Below, piece by piece: positions 1-9,340 of a stretch of DNA of 48,296 nucleotides. The stretch spans positions 1 through 48,296 of the IMG/VR virus record IMGVR_UViG_3300047321_000238; one strand, given 5' to 3'. The DNA comes from a virus. Each line of letters begins with the position of its first letter. The first letter of the stretch is position 1. The notes beneath the pieces were generated by a model, which worked only from the letters and a program-made list of their open reading frames with translations, was not told the DNA's origin and searched no databases. Made by a program: the position numbers and the translations under genes.

Positions 1-25
1 TTAGCTTCTTTGTAATTTCATTCAT
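1..25 (-). CDS. start of the next gene, truncated by window edge
   Basis: Only the first eight codons are visible (M-N-E-I-T-K-K-L). An ideal ribosome binding site, TAAGGAGG, lies seven bases upstream of the ATG at position 25. A second ATG four bases further on reaches a stop after a few codons and is rejected. The gene follows the giant hub gene by a dozen bases in the same direction, so it is presumably another baseplate or tail gene. No function can be read from eight residues. Confidence 0.6.
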
Positions 26-37
26 ACTATTTCCTCC

Positions 38-3000
38 TTAAAGTGCAGGTGATATCATAACTGTATAAGTGTTATCTCCCATAGAAGTATCCTCTTTATA
101 GTTAAATACTCTTGTTGGAGTCGATTGATCTTTAATAATTATTTCTTGCTCATCGTGTAATTTCTTTAATATATTACCAAAGCCATCGTATCCTTTAACC
201 TGTATAGTGAATGAATATCCTGTATTAGACCAAGAACTTTTTTCATTAAGTCTAGTAGCATTATGGATTATTATATTATGAGCATGTAGATTTTCTAATG
301 TACTAGTTTTAGCTAAAGCATCAGGTTGTAATTCTAAAGCAACACTTTGAACAATTAGTGTTAATACATGTCTTGCGTCAGGTCTTAAGAATGGTATATC
401 GTAAACAGGTAGTATGCCGTCTCCTTGCTCTATCTTCTTACATCTTACAGAAGATCCTTCAGTTCCTAAAGTTGCTGGAGCTACTTTCATTTCTATAGTT
501 CCTATTGCATTTCCTGAAGCATCTTTACTATTACTCTCTTGTTGAGCAGAGAATAGTAATACTTGTCTTGAATTATCTGATGGAGCATTTAATAATTGCA
601 TGTCGCCTTCTTGGAATATATAAACTAATTCTTTTTCTATTCTTGCATCTGTTGAAGGATCCGATACATCAAGGAAACAATTGTTTTTATATGCAACTCT
701 TCCTTCTTGACTTATTGGATTACCTACTCTAGGCACTAAGAATAATTGCTTGTAAGCATCCACAGAAGAGACTTCTTGTTTAACTACACTCTTTACCATC
801 TTGTTAGATAAATCAGCTTTCTCTGCATTAGTTGAACTAGTTGCACTTCCAAAAGCAGAATCTCTTTTATAACTATTAACTGTTTCTTTCATTTGAGTAG
901 TGTCAACCAAACATTCTAATACAAATGGATATACACTTCCGTATTTTCCATCGAAGAATTTAGCAGCCATATCTTCAATGAATCCAGGTTGGCTATAAGT
1001 AGGAGAATCAAATACACTACCTTTGTTACCATTTAATCCTGCAGTCATAACTAAGTTATTCTTCATAACAGGGAAGACTGTTAATACTTGAAGGTTCTTT
1101 AACTTTCTTTCAATATACTCTTGTGCATATTTAGTTAAAACAACTTGAGCAGCTAACCATATTAAGTTAGAAGACACTAAAGCTTTTAGGGCCCCTGCAC
1201 CTTTTCTAACAGTATTAACTTCTGCAAATGTTTTACCTAATGTTCCGAAATTCTCTAATGACACTGTTGAAGCTTCGAAGACAGTCTTATCAAGTGTTTT
1301 TAAACTCTTTAACAAGTCAGCCGTAGCACCTGCCTCTTCAGTAAAGTCATCTACATTGTTTGAAGCTACTATAAGATTAGCTATAGCTTCATCAAAGTTT
1401 GCACTTCCTGCTACTACCTTACTATCTTTTATAGTTTCCAAATAGTCCATTGCAGTTTTTAAAGCTCCTTCTTCTGCATACTTATCTTTTGGAACAGCTG
1501 CTATGATGTTTTGAATATACTCTGCGTCTATAGCTACGTTTCCCATTGTAGCTTTTGCTTTTCCAATTGATGCTATATATTCATCACATTTAGTAATTGC
1601 ATTTTCGATCTTTTGTTTTGCTTTTAAATCTAATCCATTTTGTAAAATACTTGTGTCCTTTAATGCTTCTTGTAATTGAGTCTTTAATACCATAGGATCT
1701 ATCTTACTTAAAGCAGCAGATTGACCTTGTATATCTTCAAAGAACTTAACTAAGTCTGTACTGCTTGCAAATGAATGACTTGTTGGCAAAGCTTTGTATG
1801 CTTTTTCTAAAGTACTTATAGAACTATAGATTAAGTAATCTGAAGCTGTAGCACTAAATGCTGAACCTAACTTTCCAAGTACTCCATCAGCAACTCCACT
1901 ATAAGTGGCTAACTCATCTGCTCCTGCCATAGTTTTTATGCTATTAACAATATTCTCACTGAACTTAACACCACTACTTACCGATTGAGCTGCAGAGAAA
2001 TATAATGATCTAGTTATATTTGCAAATCTAGCAGACAATGTTGCAACAGTTATGAAGTTTGCAATAACAGGTAAAGCTACTGCTTTAATAGTACTATGAG
2101 CTATCTTCTCATATTTGTCGTCAACTGCTACTACGCAATCAGGAGCAAGAGAAGTAGTAAATCCAGTATCTACTGAGAATGTTTGTACAACTGTTTCTAT
2201 TTCAAACATACCTTGCATATCTTGATAAGTGTCATAAACAAACATTTTGTCATATGGTTTAACTGCTGGATCTCCCATTACTATAAGTTCTCCAGTATAC
2301 ATATCTTTAACTGTATTCTTTAATCCATTAGCAGTAGCTCTCCATGCAGTCTTGTATCCTTCTTCAGTGAAAGTCTCTGTTAATTTACCAGCAACAGGAA
2401 TTGTAAAAGGTAAATCAAAACTTTTGTGTTCAAAGTTACAATTGATTGTTGTCATCTTTTGGTTTTCAGGATATATATCTATATCTAAATACATTGGCCC
2501 AACTGTTTGAGTTGAAGCTGATAGCCAGTCATCTCCTTTATATATTCCAACTGCTACTGTTCTAATTTCTTTATCTGAAGCAGCTATCTTATTTCCAATG
2601 ATATCTGTGTGTGAAGTATATATATGATATTGTTGGAATGGCTTTCTCTTTTCAACTATTTTGCCGTCTATTGTTTTAGCATAGTCATAAGCACAATAGT
2701 ATCTAGGAGCTCCATAGAATATTGAACTTCTTAAGTTAAATGGAACTACAGCGGCTATATGCTCTGGAGATACTGAAGCAGCTATTCCCATTAGGTCCCA
2801 ATAAGATTTTCCTCCTTCTAATCCGACCTTTATCTTAGGAGATGTTTCCATAGCCCATAAAGATTCATTACAACTAGTTTCACCAGATGTACCCCAAGAA
2901 GGTTTGTTTATAGCTTCGTAAATGTTTTGTTCCATTTCTCCATTAGTTAAGAATACTTCTTTATAATACTTATCTCCAAAGTGAACAATACCAAATGGAT

Positions 3001-6000
3001 TATCATTAAAGAATCTTGAGTTAGACCAGTCTTTAATTAAAGACTTGATCCATGTTCCACTTGATGTTAACGGATTGATAAGCAAATCTCTAGGAGTAGT
3101 ATGCTCATTGAACAATCCATAAAGTCCTCCAAGCATATTCTCAGTATATTTTAAGTCTGCTACAGTATCTGCATCAGCTGCATTAAACATATCTGGATTA
3201 GCAAGTTCTACTCCATCTCCTTGACAGATTACATTCATCATATCGCCTTCAGTTGCTACTTCAGCAACAGCTCCATTGAATAAGATTGGTAGTCTAGAGG
3301 CATCTCCTTCATAACCCATTCTTAAATGAACTCTTGCACCTGGTTTAAGCTTTGCTCTATTGAAGTCTCTTGCTTCTGTTCTTCTAGTAAATTCTTTAGT
3401 ATAGTAATCTCTAGGAGAGAATATACTATTCCAAGCATCTCTGAATGTGTATTGGTATTCATCTTTCATATCTTCATCTTCTGAAGTGAAAGTACCAAAC
3501 AAGTTAGTCATCATGATGTTTGCAGTATCTGCAGCTATCTTTCTAGACTTAACAACTTGGAATTCAGATATAGAAGAAGTATCATAGAAGTTATCTTGTA
3601 GATGCCACATACCTAAGTCTCTTCCTTCATCTATTAATAGCATATAATAAGTAGGGAATGCTCTTGCCATTCTACCTCTCATATCATGCATTACCATGTC
3701 ATAGAATGAATGCATTAAGTATATCTTAGGAATTTCTGCAGCTTTAAGATACATTCTTTGTGACTTATTTGCAGTACTATATTTCTTAAGTGGATCGATA
3801 CGTTTGTTCCATGCATTCTTATTATTGTATTCATCAAAGTCTAAATAAGAAAAGAATCTTCTCATAATTAAATCTGTTTTATTTAGCTTGTTGTAGTTCA
3901 AGTAAGATGCTTTCATACTTTCAATATAGTTACTATATTCAGATAAATTTCCTCCAACGATAGCTTCGTAAATAGGAGTATTAAATTCACCGATTGCTAG
4001 GGCCCCTAAAGTTGTAAACAATCCACATACTAAATTAATCTTAGTTATTGGAAGAGCTTCTTTAAGATCTTTTTTCATTTGCTCTAGCTTATCTTGTATT
4101 GCAGCATTTGCATCATCATCTTCTTTTCGAGTTTCAACTTCTCTTCTAAAAGTGTTTTCTTCACTTAAGAAACTTGCACCATATCCCATAATGCCTTTGC
4201 TTAAATTCCAGAATCCCATTAAAGGATTGTTAACAGATGACATTATACTATTTGCATCTTGTGCTGATTCAGAATTATCTCCATTTAATATGTCAGTTAC
4301 ATTTTTTAAATAATAGAATGATGCTGGTAGAAAACTTTGCTTGTCATCATCTAATAATTTGTAGAACCATACTAACATTATTCTATACATAGCTATACTT
4401 GCATATCCAAATGATTCAACTTGTTCTTTGTTATCCCAAGTTTCATCAGATATTCCTTTTATATATTCAGCTATTCTAGTTGCTTCTTGATCAGCTTTCA
4501 TTTCTCTAGAAGGATCTTTTTCTATTTCCTTTTTATAGAATATATTGTAGACACTTCTGTTGTAATAAGGATCTAAGAATCCATGTTCACCCGATAGTAT
4601 TGAAGATTTATATATAGCACCTAAATACTTAGGATCGTATTTCTTTATAGCAAATGGGCCATAAACCAAACCATTAGCTACTTCTTCATCAGTTTCAGCT
4701 ATTACATAATCAGACATACCTTGACCGTCACAAGTAGTTAAGATGTTTCTTGTATTGTATTTAGTTCCATCAGCTTTGATTGCTTGAACAGTACTTGTAC
4801 CTATCCATTCATCTATCTTCTTTGTTTTGTCATCTTTATCAAAATCTAAAACTGAAGCTCTTCCTGTAGCAGCACTTGATAATGCTGTTCTAAGTTTATG
4901 ATTCATAAAGTATGGTACAGAACTAGTAATAACATATTGATTCTCAGGATTAGTATTCTTGCTTATAGGAGTTCCGCTATCTAACTTATCTCCATTCACA
5001 GTGAATGCTTTGAATGCTTTATCTACAGGTCCTATTGCCAAGATGTCTTCTGTTATATAGTTTATTAAATTGTACATATCTTCTGGCATTATATTTTTAG
5101 AATCTCCAGTTGTAATAGGTTTATTTAATAGTCTCTTAATTAGTTTCTTTAAACCTTCGTTAGTTGTTTTGATAACATCGTCAACTGGTACATCTTTTCT
5201 AAGTGATCCGTCATCCATTACTTCAGTTGTATTACCACCAGATATTATATGACTTGCTTCATCATAAGGAATACTATCTTTTATAGAAACTTTAATTTGA
5301 TGATTGAAATCATAAGTTGAATAACTAGAAGCTTCAAGACTTTCTTGTAAGTCTAATATTATTTTAGTTTTTGCAACATTTTGTTTTTGCTTTGCAGATA
5401 CGTGATCTGTAATTTCCTTTGATGCATAAGGAGCAGAACCTGACAATGATTTTTCAGCATCATCATATACCTTTTGTATTTCTGCAGCATACGCTGATGA
5501 ACCTCCAAGATCTGTTATTAACTCTGTAACTTTTTCATCTCTAGTTAAATTTAATGACACTTGTGCTTCATCGCCATATAAGTCTCCTGAAATATCATGC
5601 ATTAGTTTATCATTAGCAGGATCACTAAAGAAGGTTACTATAGATTTTCTAAACATTTCAGAACTATAAGCATGTAGATATACAAAGTAGAAATCAGCAT
5701 CTGGAAATACTCTTCCTTGTTCATTTTTATATCTTATAAAGTAATAACCTAATCTCTCTAATTCACTTAAAGTAGGTAATTCTAAATCAGGATATAATTC
5801 AACTTTTGATAAAACATTTTGAAAGTCAAAGAAGTTCTTAGACAATATTGAATTGTCGTTGTTAGTATGAGATGTATCTACATCTATCTTCTTTAATGCT
5901 TCTCTGTTTCTAAGTGTTCTATCTACAGAAGTTAATCTTATAGATACTGAATATAATCCTGGAAAATTAGGAACTGTATTTATATCAACTGATTCAACTA

Positions 6001-9000
6001 TTACTTCATTGATACCAGCAAGTCTTGCCATTTCACAATCTATTCTAAGAGGAGAACATGTCATAATCTTTCTATAATTGATTAATCTATCTACGCAGTT
6101 TCTAGGTAAAGATTGAAGATTAGAAATAGTAGTCTTATCTTTAGTCTTTATATTTATTTCAATAGAAGTATCAGATGCTCCGATATATTGAGACACATAA
6201 CCATCCATAGAAGTTAAAGACATTTTATTAAAGTTATTGTTATATATAATCGAAACATTTTCTACTATGCAATTCTCTATTGGATATGGATCGAATAACA
6301 TAGACTTAGAAGTTTCTAAATCCATAGAATCTTTCATTGCAGCTAATGCTTGATTTTGTTGGAATAATTCATCTCCAGTTAATAGCGTATCTGTTAACAC
6401 GTTTCCTTTTTCATCAGTTATAAGGCCATAGTCATTAGCTATACTATCTAATAGATTTGTATCAGCATCAATATAAGTATAAGTGTCAAAAGATCCTGGA
6501 GCAACTATATTAAATGCCCCTGTTAGACTATATTGTACGGTTGTAGTTTTACTATCTGATTTTGTAGTTTTAGTATCTTTATATACTAAACCAACAGAAA
6601 ACCCAACAGTGAAAGCATCGTCTACTAATAATGTATCTGTAGATATAGCAAAACTTTTAGCATATTCTTGTTTTACTTTTCTTAATATATCTGGACTGCA
6701 TTTTGACCAATCGATGATTAGTTTTAAACCAAGCATTAAATTAATAGCCGTATCTGAATTTAATACTTTAGATTCTCTAATAACTATTCCATAATCTTTA
6801 ATTATAGAAGTATCAAAAGTTGTTTTATCTTCAAAGATCTTTTTTAAGTTATTTTCTAAAGGAGCTAAGTACTTATTAAAGAAAGCTGTAGGACTTATCC
6901 CATCAAAGTAAAATCCTTTTTCTCCCTTATATGATTTTGAATCATACTCTCCAGCTATATAATTATCAAAGTTATAATCAGCTATATCTCTTTCAAGATA
7001 AGGTGAATAATAATCTGTATCTGCATTATAAACTGCATTTATTTTCTTTATATCATCGTTAGCTACAGCTAATGTTTTTACAACTGCGGAATTCATTTTA
7101 GCAATCTTAGCTAAGAATGCTTTTTCATCAGCAGTATAAGTTACTACAGTTTCAAAAGGTTTCTTTTCTAAAGCTTCTTTTAATTGCTTTCTCATTTTTA
7201 AATGTTCTTCATTAGCAATATAGAAATCTATTAATGGACTCTTAAACTTCATTGGTTGAAGTACTGTCTTTTGTCCTAAAGTAGCTTCTAAATATGGCTC
7301 AGAGTTATAGTCAAGTAAAATAGCAGCTTCTCCATTTTGAATAGCTCTTTGATAGTAGTATCTCATAACTGGAAAATGAATTGTTTGTGCAAACAAATTC
7401 GTAGTTAAGTCTTCTTTTTTATCAATGTTTGGAGGTAGTATTTCTGGCATGAATTGTCTATATTCAAAGTCTTGTAATCTAATAGTAGCTTGAATAGTTC
7501 TTGGAAAATTAGGTACAGTACTTATTTGTATGCTACTTAAACTTACCGCTTCTATATTTAATACTTGGTTTATATAGTTATTTGTAATTGGTAAGTAAGG
7601 AGTGAATTTAAATTGAGCTATTAATGCTCTTAATCCATTCATATAATACTTCATAGTTTCTCCAGTAGGAAGTGTTTCTTCATAAGGAACTCCATTGATT
7701 CCTGCATCACCATTAAAGTATAATTGCATTTCTATTATTCTTTCTGACTTTGGAATAGTCTTAGTTATAGCACCCTTTGCTCTAATCAAAGATGTTCTTT
7801 GAGAATTAGTTTGAGAAACTAATCTAATTGAAGTTGGAGGCACCATTAACAAACAGTCACCTATAAGTGCTGTGTATTCTTTTAAGCAACTCATATCTGA
7901 ACCTGTAATTGCCCTTTGTATCTTTTCTCTATCGTCTCCTCCATGTTCGCTATGAAAGTCATTAAACTCATCTACATATATTTGAGCATTCTTATCATAA
8001 GACCACATTTTAAATGCACCAGAGTTATAATTGAAGTTAGATTCATTTGCAGGAGAACTACTATAAGAAGGTAGAATTACATACTCATTAAATTGACTAG
8101 CTAAAAACTTAGCCACATTAATCCATAATCCACTTCCATATTTAGGATCATCAGATTTAATATACATAGCACCAAGTCCACGCCTATTAAAGTCTTGTCC
8201 AAAGTAATCGTAACCTAATCTAGTATAAGCCTTACCTTGTGTATTTGTAGCTTGATTGTACAAATATTCAAGAGCGAAAGATGGATCGTCAGACATTCTA
8301 ATTGCATCACCTCTATACTCTTCAGGTACAGCATCTTTTTGTTGCTTAAAGGTTGTCCCATCTAATACAAAAAGCATAGCAGTAGCACCCTTAATCATAT
8401 CTTCAAGCATTGCTTTCGCGTCTAAAGATTGTTTGTGATAATCTTGATCTCTATCTTTTCCATCAGCTGGTTCATCTAAGAAACAAATAGCATATATAGG
8501 CAGAGGAATTTTATTTCCATTATCATATGTTTCATCTAGCTCTACATCTTTCTCTATTATTTCATAATAAACTTCTTTATCTCCAGAATTAATTACTAAA
8601 AAAGTAACATATTTATCGTCTTTTCTTACGTTTGCATATTCTAAATCGACAACACCTGTCTTTTTATCTATTATAGGAGTATAGTCAAAATAAACAAAAG
8701 AAAAATTAGCTCTATCTAATGTTTTATATTTATTAAGGATAGTACCTGCAGTATCACTGAATATTTTATCATCAGGATTATTATATGTCGTTATATTAGT
8801 ATTTGACATTAAATCACCAAATTTAGCATATATTATCTTAGGTTCTGCAGGTACATAAGTAACACGGCAATGAGGGATTTCGGGTGCATTTACACCCAAT
8901 ATTCTTATACCAAGTTTATCAACAGTAGTCGATAAACCCATAGTATTATATAAGAAATTTTTAACAGTAGGATATTCTAATCCGTCTCCTGCAAAGATAA

Positions 9001-9283
9001 AAGGTCTACCTCCATCTTCCATATAATCATATTTTGTACCTACTGTATCTCCATCTGTTACAGTAACTTTACTTGAAGAAATAACAAATACGTTTTCTGC
9101 TTCATGATAACCTAATTGTTCTGAGAATGGATTCTCTAAGAAATATTGTCCACCATCTTTTCCGTCTAACATTTTCTTAGCGATATCTATAATCATGTCA
9201 TTATCTAAGTACTCTGACATGTCAGGAGTCTTTGTCCAATTTTCATTTATTATAGATTCTGTTTTCGTTTTAACATCTGCCAT
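38..9283 (-). CDS. giant baseplate-hub protein with N-terminal SNase-like domain
   Basis: A 3081-residue protein. Residues about 70-410 match the staphylococcal nuclease fold in order: VTDGDTV (D77, D79), then IRILGVNAPEI (R127, E135), a helix near 285-300, then DYFGQDFNRRGLGAMY (R368 at the place of Arg87), then a helix. The residue matching Asp40 of the nuclease is Asn132, so activity is uncertain. Residues about 472-614 and 1000-1128 look like an internal duplication, each ending in TVPNFP and an S/T-I-R-L strand. Residues about 1985-2030 (KPGARVHLRMGY, ILFNGAVAEV) and 2332-2390 (IVMGDPAVKPYDKMFVYD) have the pattern of gp27/gpD/VgrG-type hub beta domains. Helical, partly hydrophobic stretches lie near 1747-1767 and 2400-2470. 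Start is ATG with GGGGAGG upstream. It follows the tape-measure region, as hub genes do. The hub call is family inference; the SNase motif is directly visible. Confidence 0.7.
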   Translation of the reverse strand: MADVKTKTESIINENWTKTPDMSEYLDNDMIIDIAKKMLDGKDGGQYFLENPFSEQLGYHEAENVFVISSSKVTVTDGDTVGTKYDYMEDGGRPFIFAGDGLEYPTVKNFLYNTMGLSTTVDKLGIRILGVNAPEIPHCRVTYVPAEPKIIYAKFGDLMSNTNITTYNNPDDKIFSDTAGTILNKYKTLDRANFSFVYFDYTPIIDKKTGVVDLEYANVRKDDKYVTFLVINSGDKEVYYEIIEKDVELDETYDNGNKIPLPIYAICFLDEPADGKDRDQDYHKQSLDAKAMLEDMIKGATAMLFVLDGTTFKQQKDAVPEEYRGDAIRMSDDPSFALEYLYNQATNTQGKAYTRLGYDYFGQDFNRRGLGAMYIKSDDPKYGSGLWINVAKFLASQFNEYVILPSYSSSPANESNFNYNSGAFKMWSYDKNAQIYVDEFNDFHSEHGGDDREKIQRAITGSDMSCLKEYTALIGDCLLMVPPTSIRLVSQTNSQRTSLIRAKGAITKTIPKSERIIEMQLYFNGDAGINGVPYEETLPTGETMKYYMNGLRALIAQFKFTPYLPITNNYINQVLNIEAVSLSSIQISTVPNFPRTIQATIRLQDFEYRQFMPEILPPNIDKKEDLTTNLFAQTIHFPVMRYYYQRAIQNGEAAILLDYNSEPYLEATLGQKTVLQPMKFKSPLIDFYIANEEHLKMRKQLKEALEKKPFETVVTYTADEKAFLAKIAKMNSAVVKTLAVANDDIKKINAVYNADTDYYSPYLERDIADYNFDNYIAGEYDSKSYKGEKGFYFDGISPTAFFNKYLAPLENNLKKIFEDKTTFDTSIIKDYGIVIRESKVLNSDTAINLMLGLKLIIDWSKCSPDILRKVKQEYAKSFAISTDTLLVDDAFTVGFSVGLVYKDTKTTKSDSKTTTVQYSLTGAFNIVAPGSFDTYTYIDADTNLLDSIANDYGLITDEKGNVLTDTLLTGDELFQQNQALAAMKDSMDLETSKSMLFDPYPIENCIVENVSIIYNNNFNKMSLTSMDGYVSQYIGASDTSIEINIKTKDKTTISNLQSLPRNCVDRLINYRKIMTCSPLRIDCEMARLAGINEVIVESVDINTVPNFPGLYSVSIRLTSVDRTLRNREALKKIDVDTSHTNNDNSILSKNFFDFQNVLSKVELYPDLELPTLSELERLGYYFIRYKNEQGRVFPDADFYFVYLHAYSSEMFRKSIVTFFSDPANDKLMHDISGDLYGDEAQVSLNLTRDEKVTELITDLGGSSAYAAEIQKVYDDAEKSLSGSAPYASKEITDHVSAKQKQNVAKTKIILDLQESLEASSYSTYDFNHQIKVSIKDSIPYDEASHIISGGNTTEVMDDGSLRKDVPVDDVIKTTNEGLKKLIKRLLNKPITTGDSKNIMPEDMYNLINYITEDILAIGPVDKAFKAFTVNGDKLDSGTPISKNTNPENQYVITSSVPYFMNHKLRTALSSAATGRASVLDFDKDDKTKKIDEWIGTSTVQAIKADGTKYNTRNILTTCDGQGMSDYVIAETDEEVANGLVYGPFAIKKYDPKYLGAIYKSSILSGEHGFLDPYYNRSVYNIFYKKEIEKDPSREMKADQEATRIAEYIKGISDETWDNKEQVESFGYASIAMYRIMLVWFYKLLDDDKQSFLPASFYYLKNVTDILNGDNSESAQDANSIMSSVNNPLMGFWNLSKGIMGYGASFLSEENTFRREVETRKEDDDANAAIQDKLEQMKKDLKEALPITKINLVCGLFTTLGALAIGEFNTPIYEAIVGGNLSEYSNYIESMKASYLNYNKLNKTDLIMRRFFSYLDFDEYNNKNAWNKRIDPLKKYSTANKSQRMYLKAAEIPKIYLMHSFYDMVMHDMRGRMARAFPTYYMLLIDEGRDLGMWHLQDNFYDTSSISEFQVVKSRKIAADTANIMMTNLFGTFTSEDEDMKDEYQYTFRDAWNSIFSPRDYYTKEFTRRTEARDFNRAKLKPGARVHLRMGYEGDASRLPILFNGAVAEVATEGDMMNVICQGDGVELANPDMFNAADADTVADLKYTENMLGGLYGLFNEHTTPRDLLINPLTSSGTWIKSLIKDWSNSRFFNDNPFGIVHFGDKYYKEVFLTNGEMEQNIYEAINKPSWGTSGETSCNESLWAMETSPKIKVGLEGGKSYWDLMGIAASVSPEHIAAVVPFNLRSSIFYGAPRYYCAYDYAKTIDGKIVEKRKPFQQYHIYTSHTDIIGNKIAASDKEIRTVAVGIYKGDDWLSASTQTVGPMYLDIDIYPENQKMTTINCNFEHKSFDLPFTIPVAGKLTETFTEEGYKTAWRATANGLKNTVKDMYTGELIVMGDPAVKPYDKMFVYDTYQDMQGMFEIETVVQTFSVDTGFTTSLAPDCVVAVDDKYEKIAHSTIKAVALPVIANFITVATLSARFANITRSLYFSAAQSVSSGVKFSENIVNSIKTMAGADELATYSGVADGVLGKLGSAFSATASDYLIYSSISTLEKAYKALPTSHSFASSTDLVKFFEDIQGQSAALSKIDPMVLKTQLQEALKDTSILQNGLDLKAKQKIENAITKCDEYIASIGKAKATMGNVAIDAEYIQNIIAAVPKDKYAEEGALKTAMDYLETIKDSKVVAGSANFDEAIANLIVASNNVDDFTEEAGATADLLKSLKTLDKTVFEASTVSLENFGTLGKTFAEVNTVRKGAGALKALVSSNLIWLAAQVVLTKYAQEYIERKLKNLQVLTVFPVMKNNLVMTAGLNGNKGSVFDSPTYSQPGFIEDMAAKFFDGKYGSVYPFVLECLVDTTQMKETVNSYKRDSAFGSATSSTNAEKADLSNKMVKSVVKQEVSSVDAYKQLFLVPRVGNPISQEGRVAYKNNCFLDVSDPSTDARIEKELVYIFQEGDMQLLNAPSDNSRQVLLFSAQQESNSKDASGNAIGTIEMKVAPATLGTEGSSVRCKKIEQGDGILPVYDIPFLRPDARHVLTLIVQSVALELQPDALAKTSTLENLHAHNIIIHNATRLNEKSSWSNTGYSFTIQVKGYDGFGNILKKLHDEQEIIIKDQSTPTRVFNYKEDTSMGDNTYTVMISPAL

Positions 9284-9315
9284 TTAAATATCCTCCCCTT
9301 ATGTTTTATGTATTT

Positions 9316-9340
9316 AAGATGCTCCATTACAGAGCATCTT
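9316..9340 (-). terminator. perfect hairpin containing a stop codon in its loop
   Basis: A 9-bp perfect inverted repeat (AAGATGCTC / GAGCATCTT) with a 7-base loop. The TAA stop of the 2867-codon gene (9327-9329) lies in the loop. The transcript continues as AAATACATAAAACAT, so there is no U-tract. A canonical terminator is therefore doubtful; a 3'-end stabilising or processing hairpin, or an attenuator before the hub gene, is equally possible. Confidence 0.45.
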
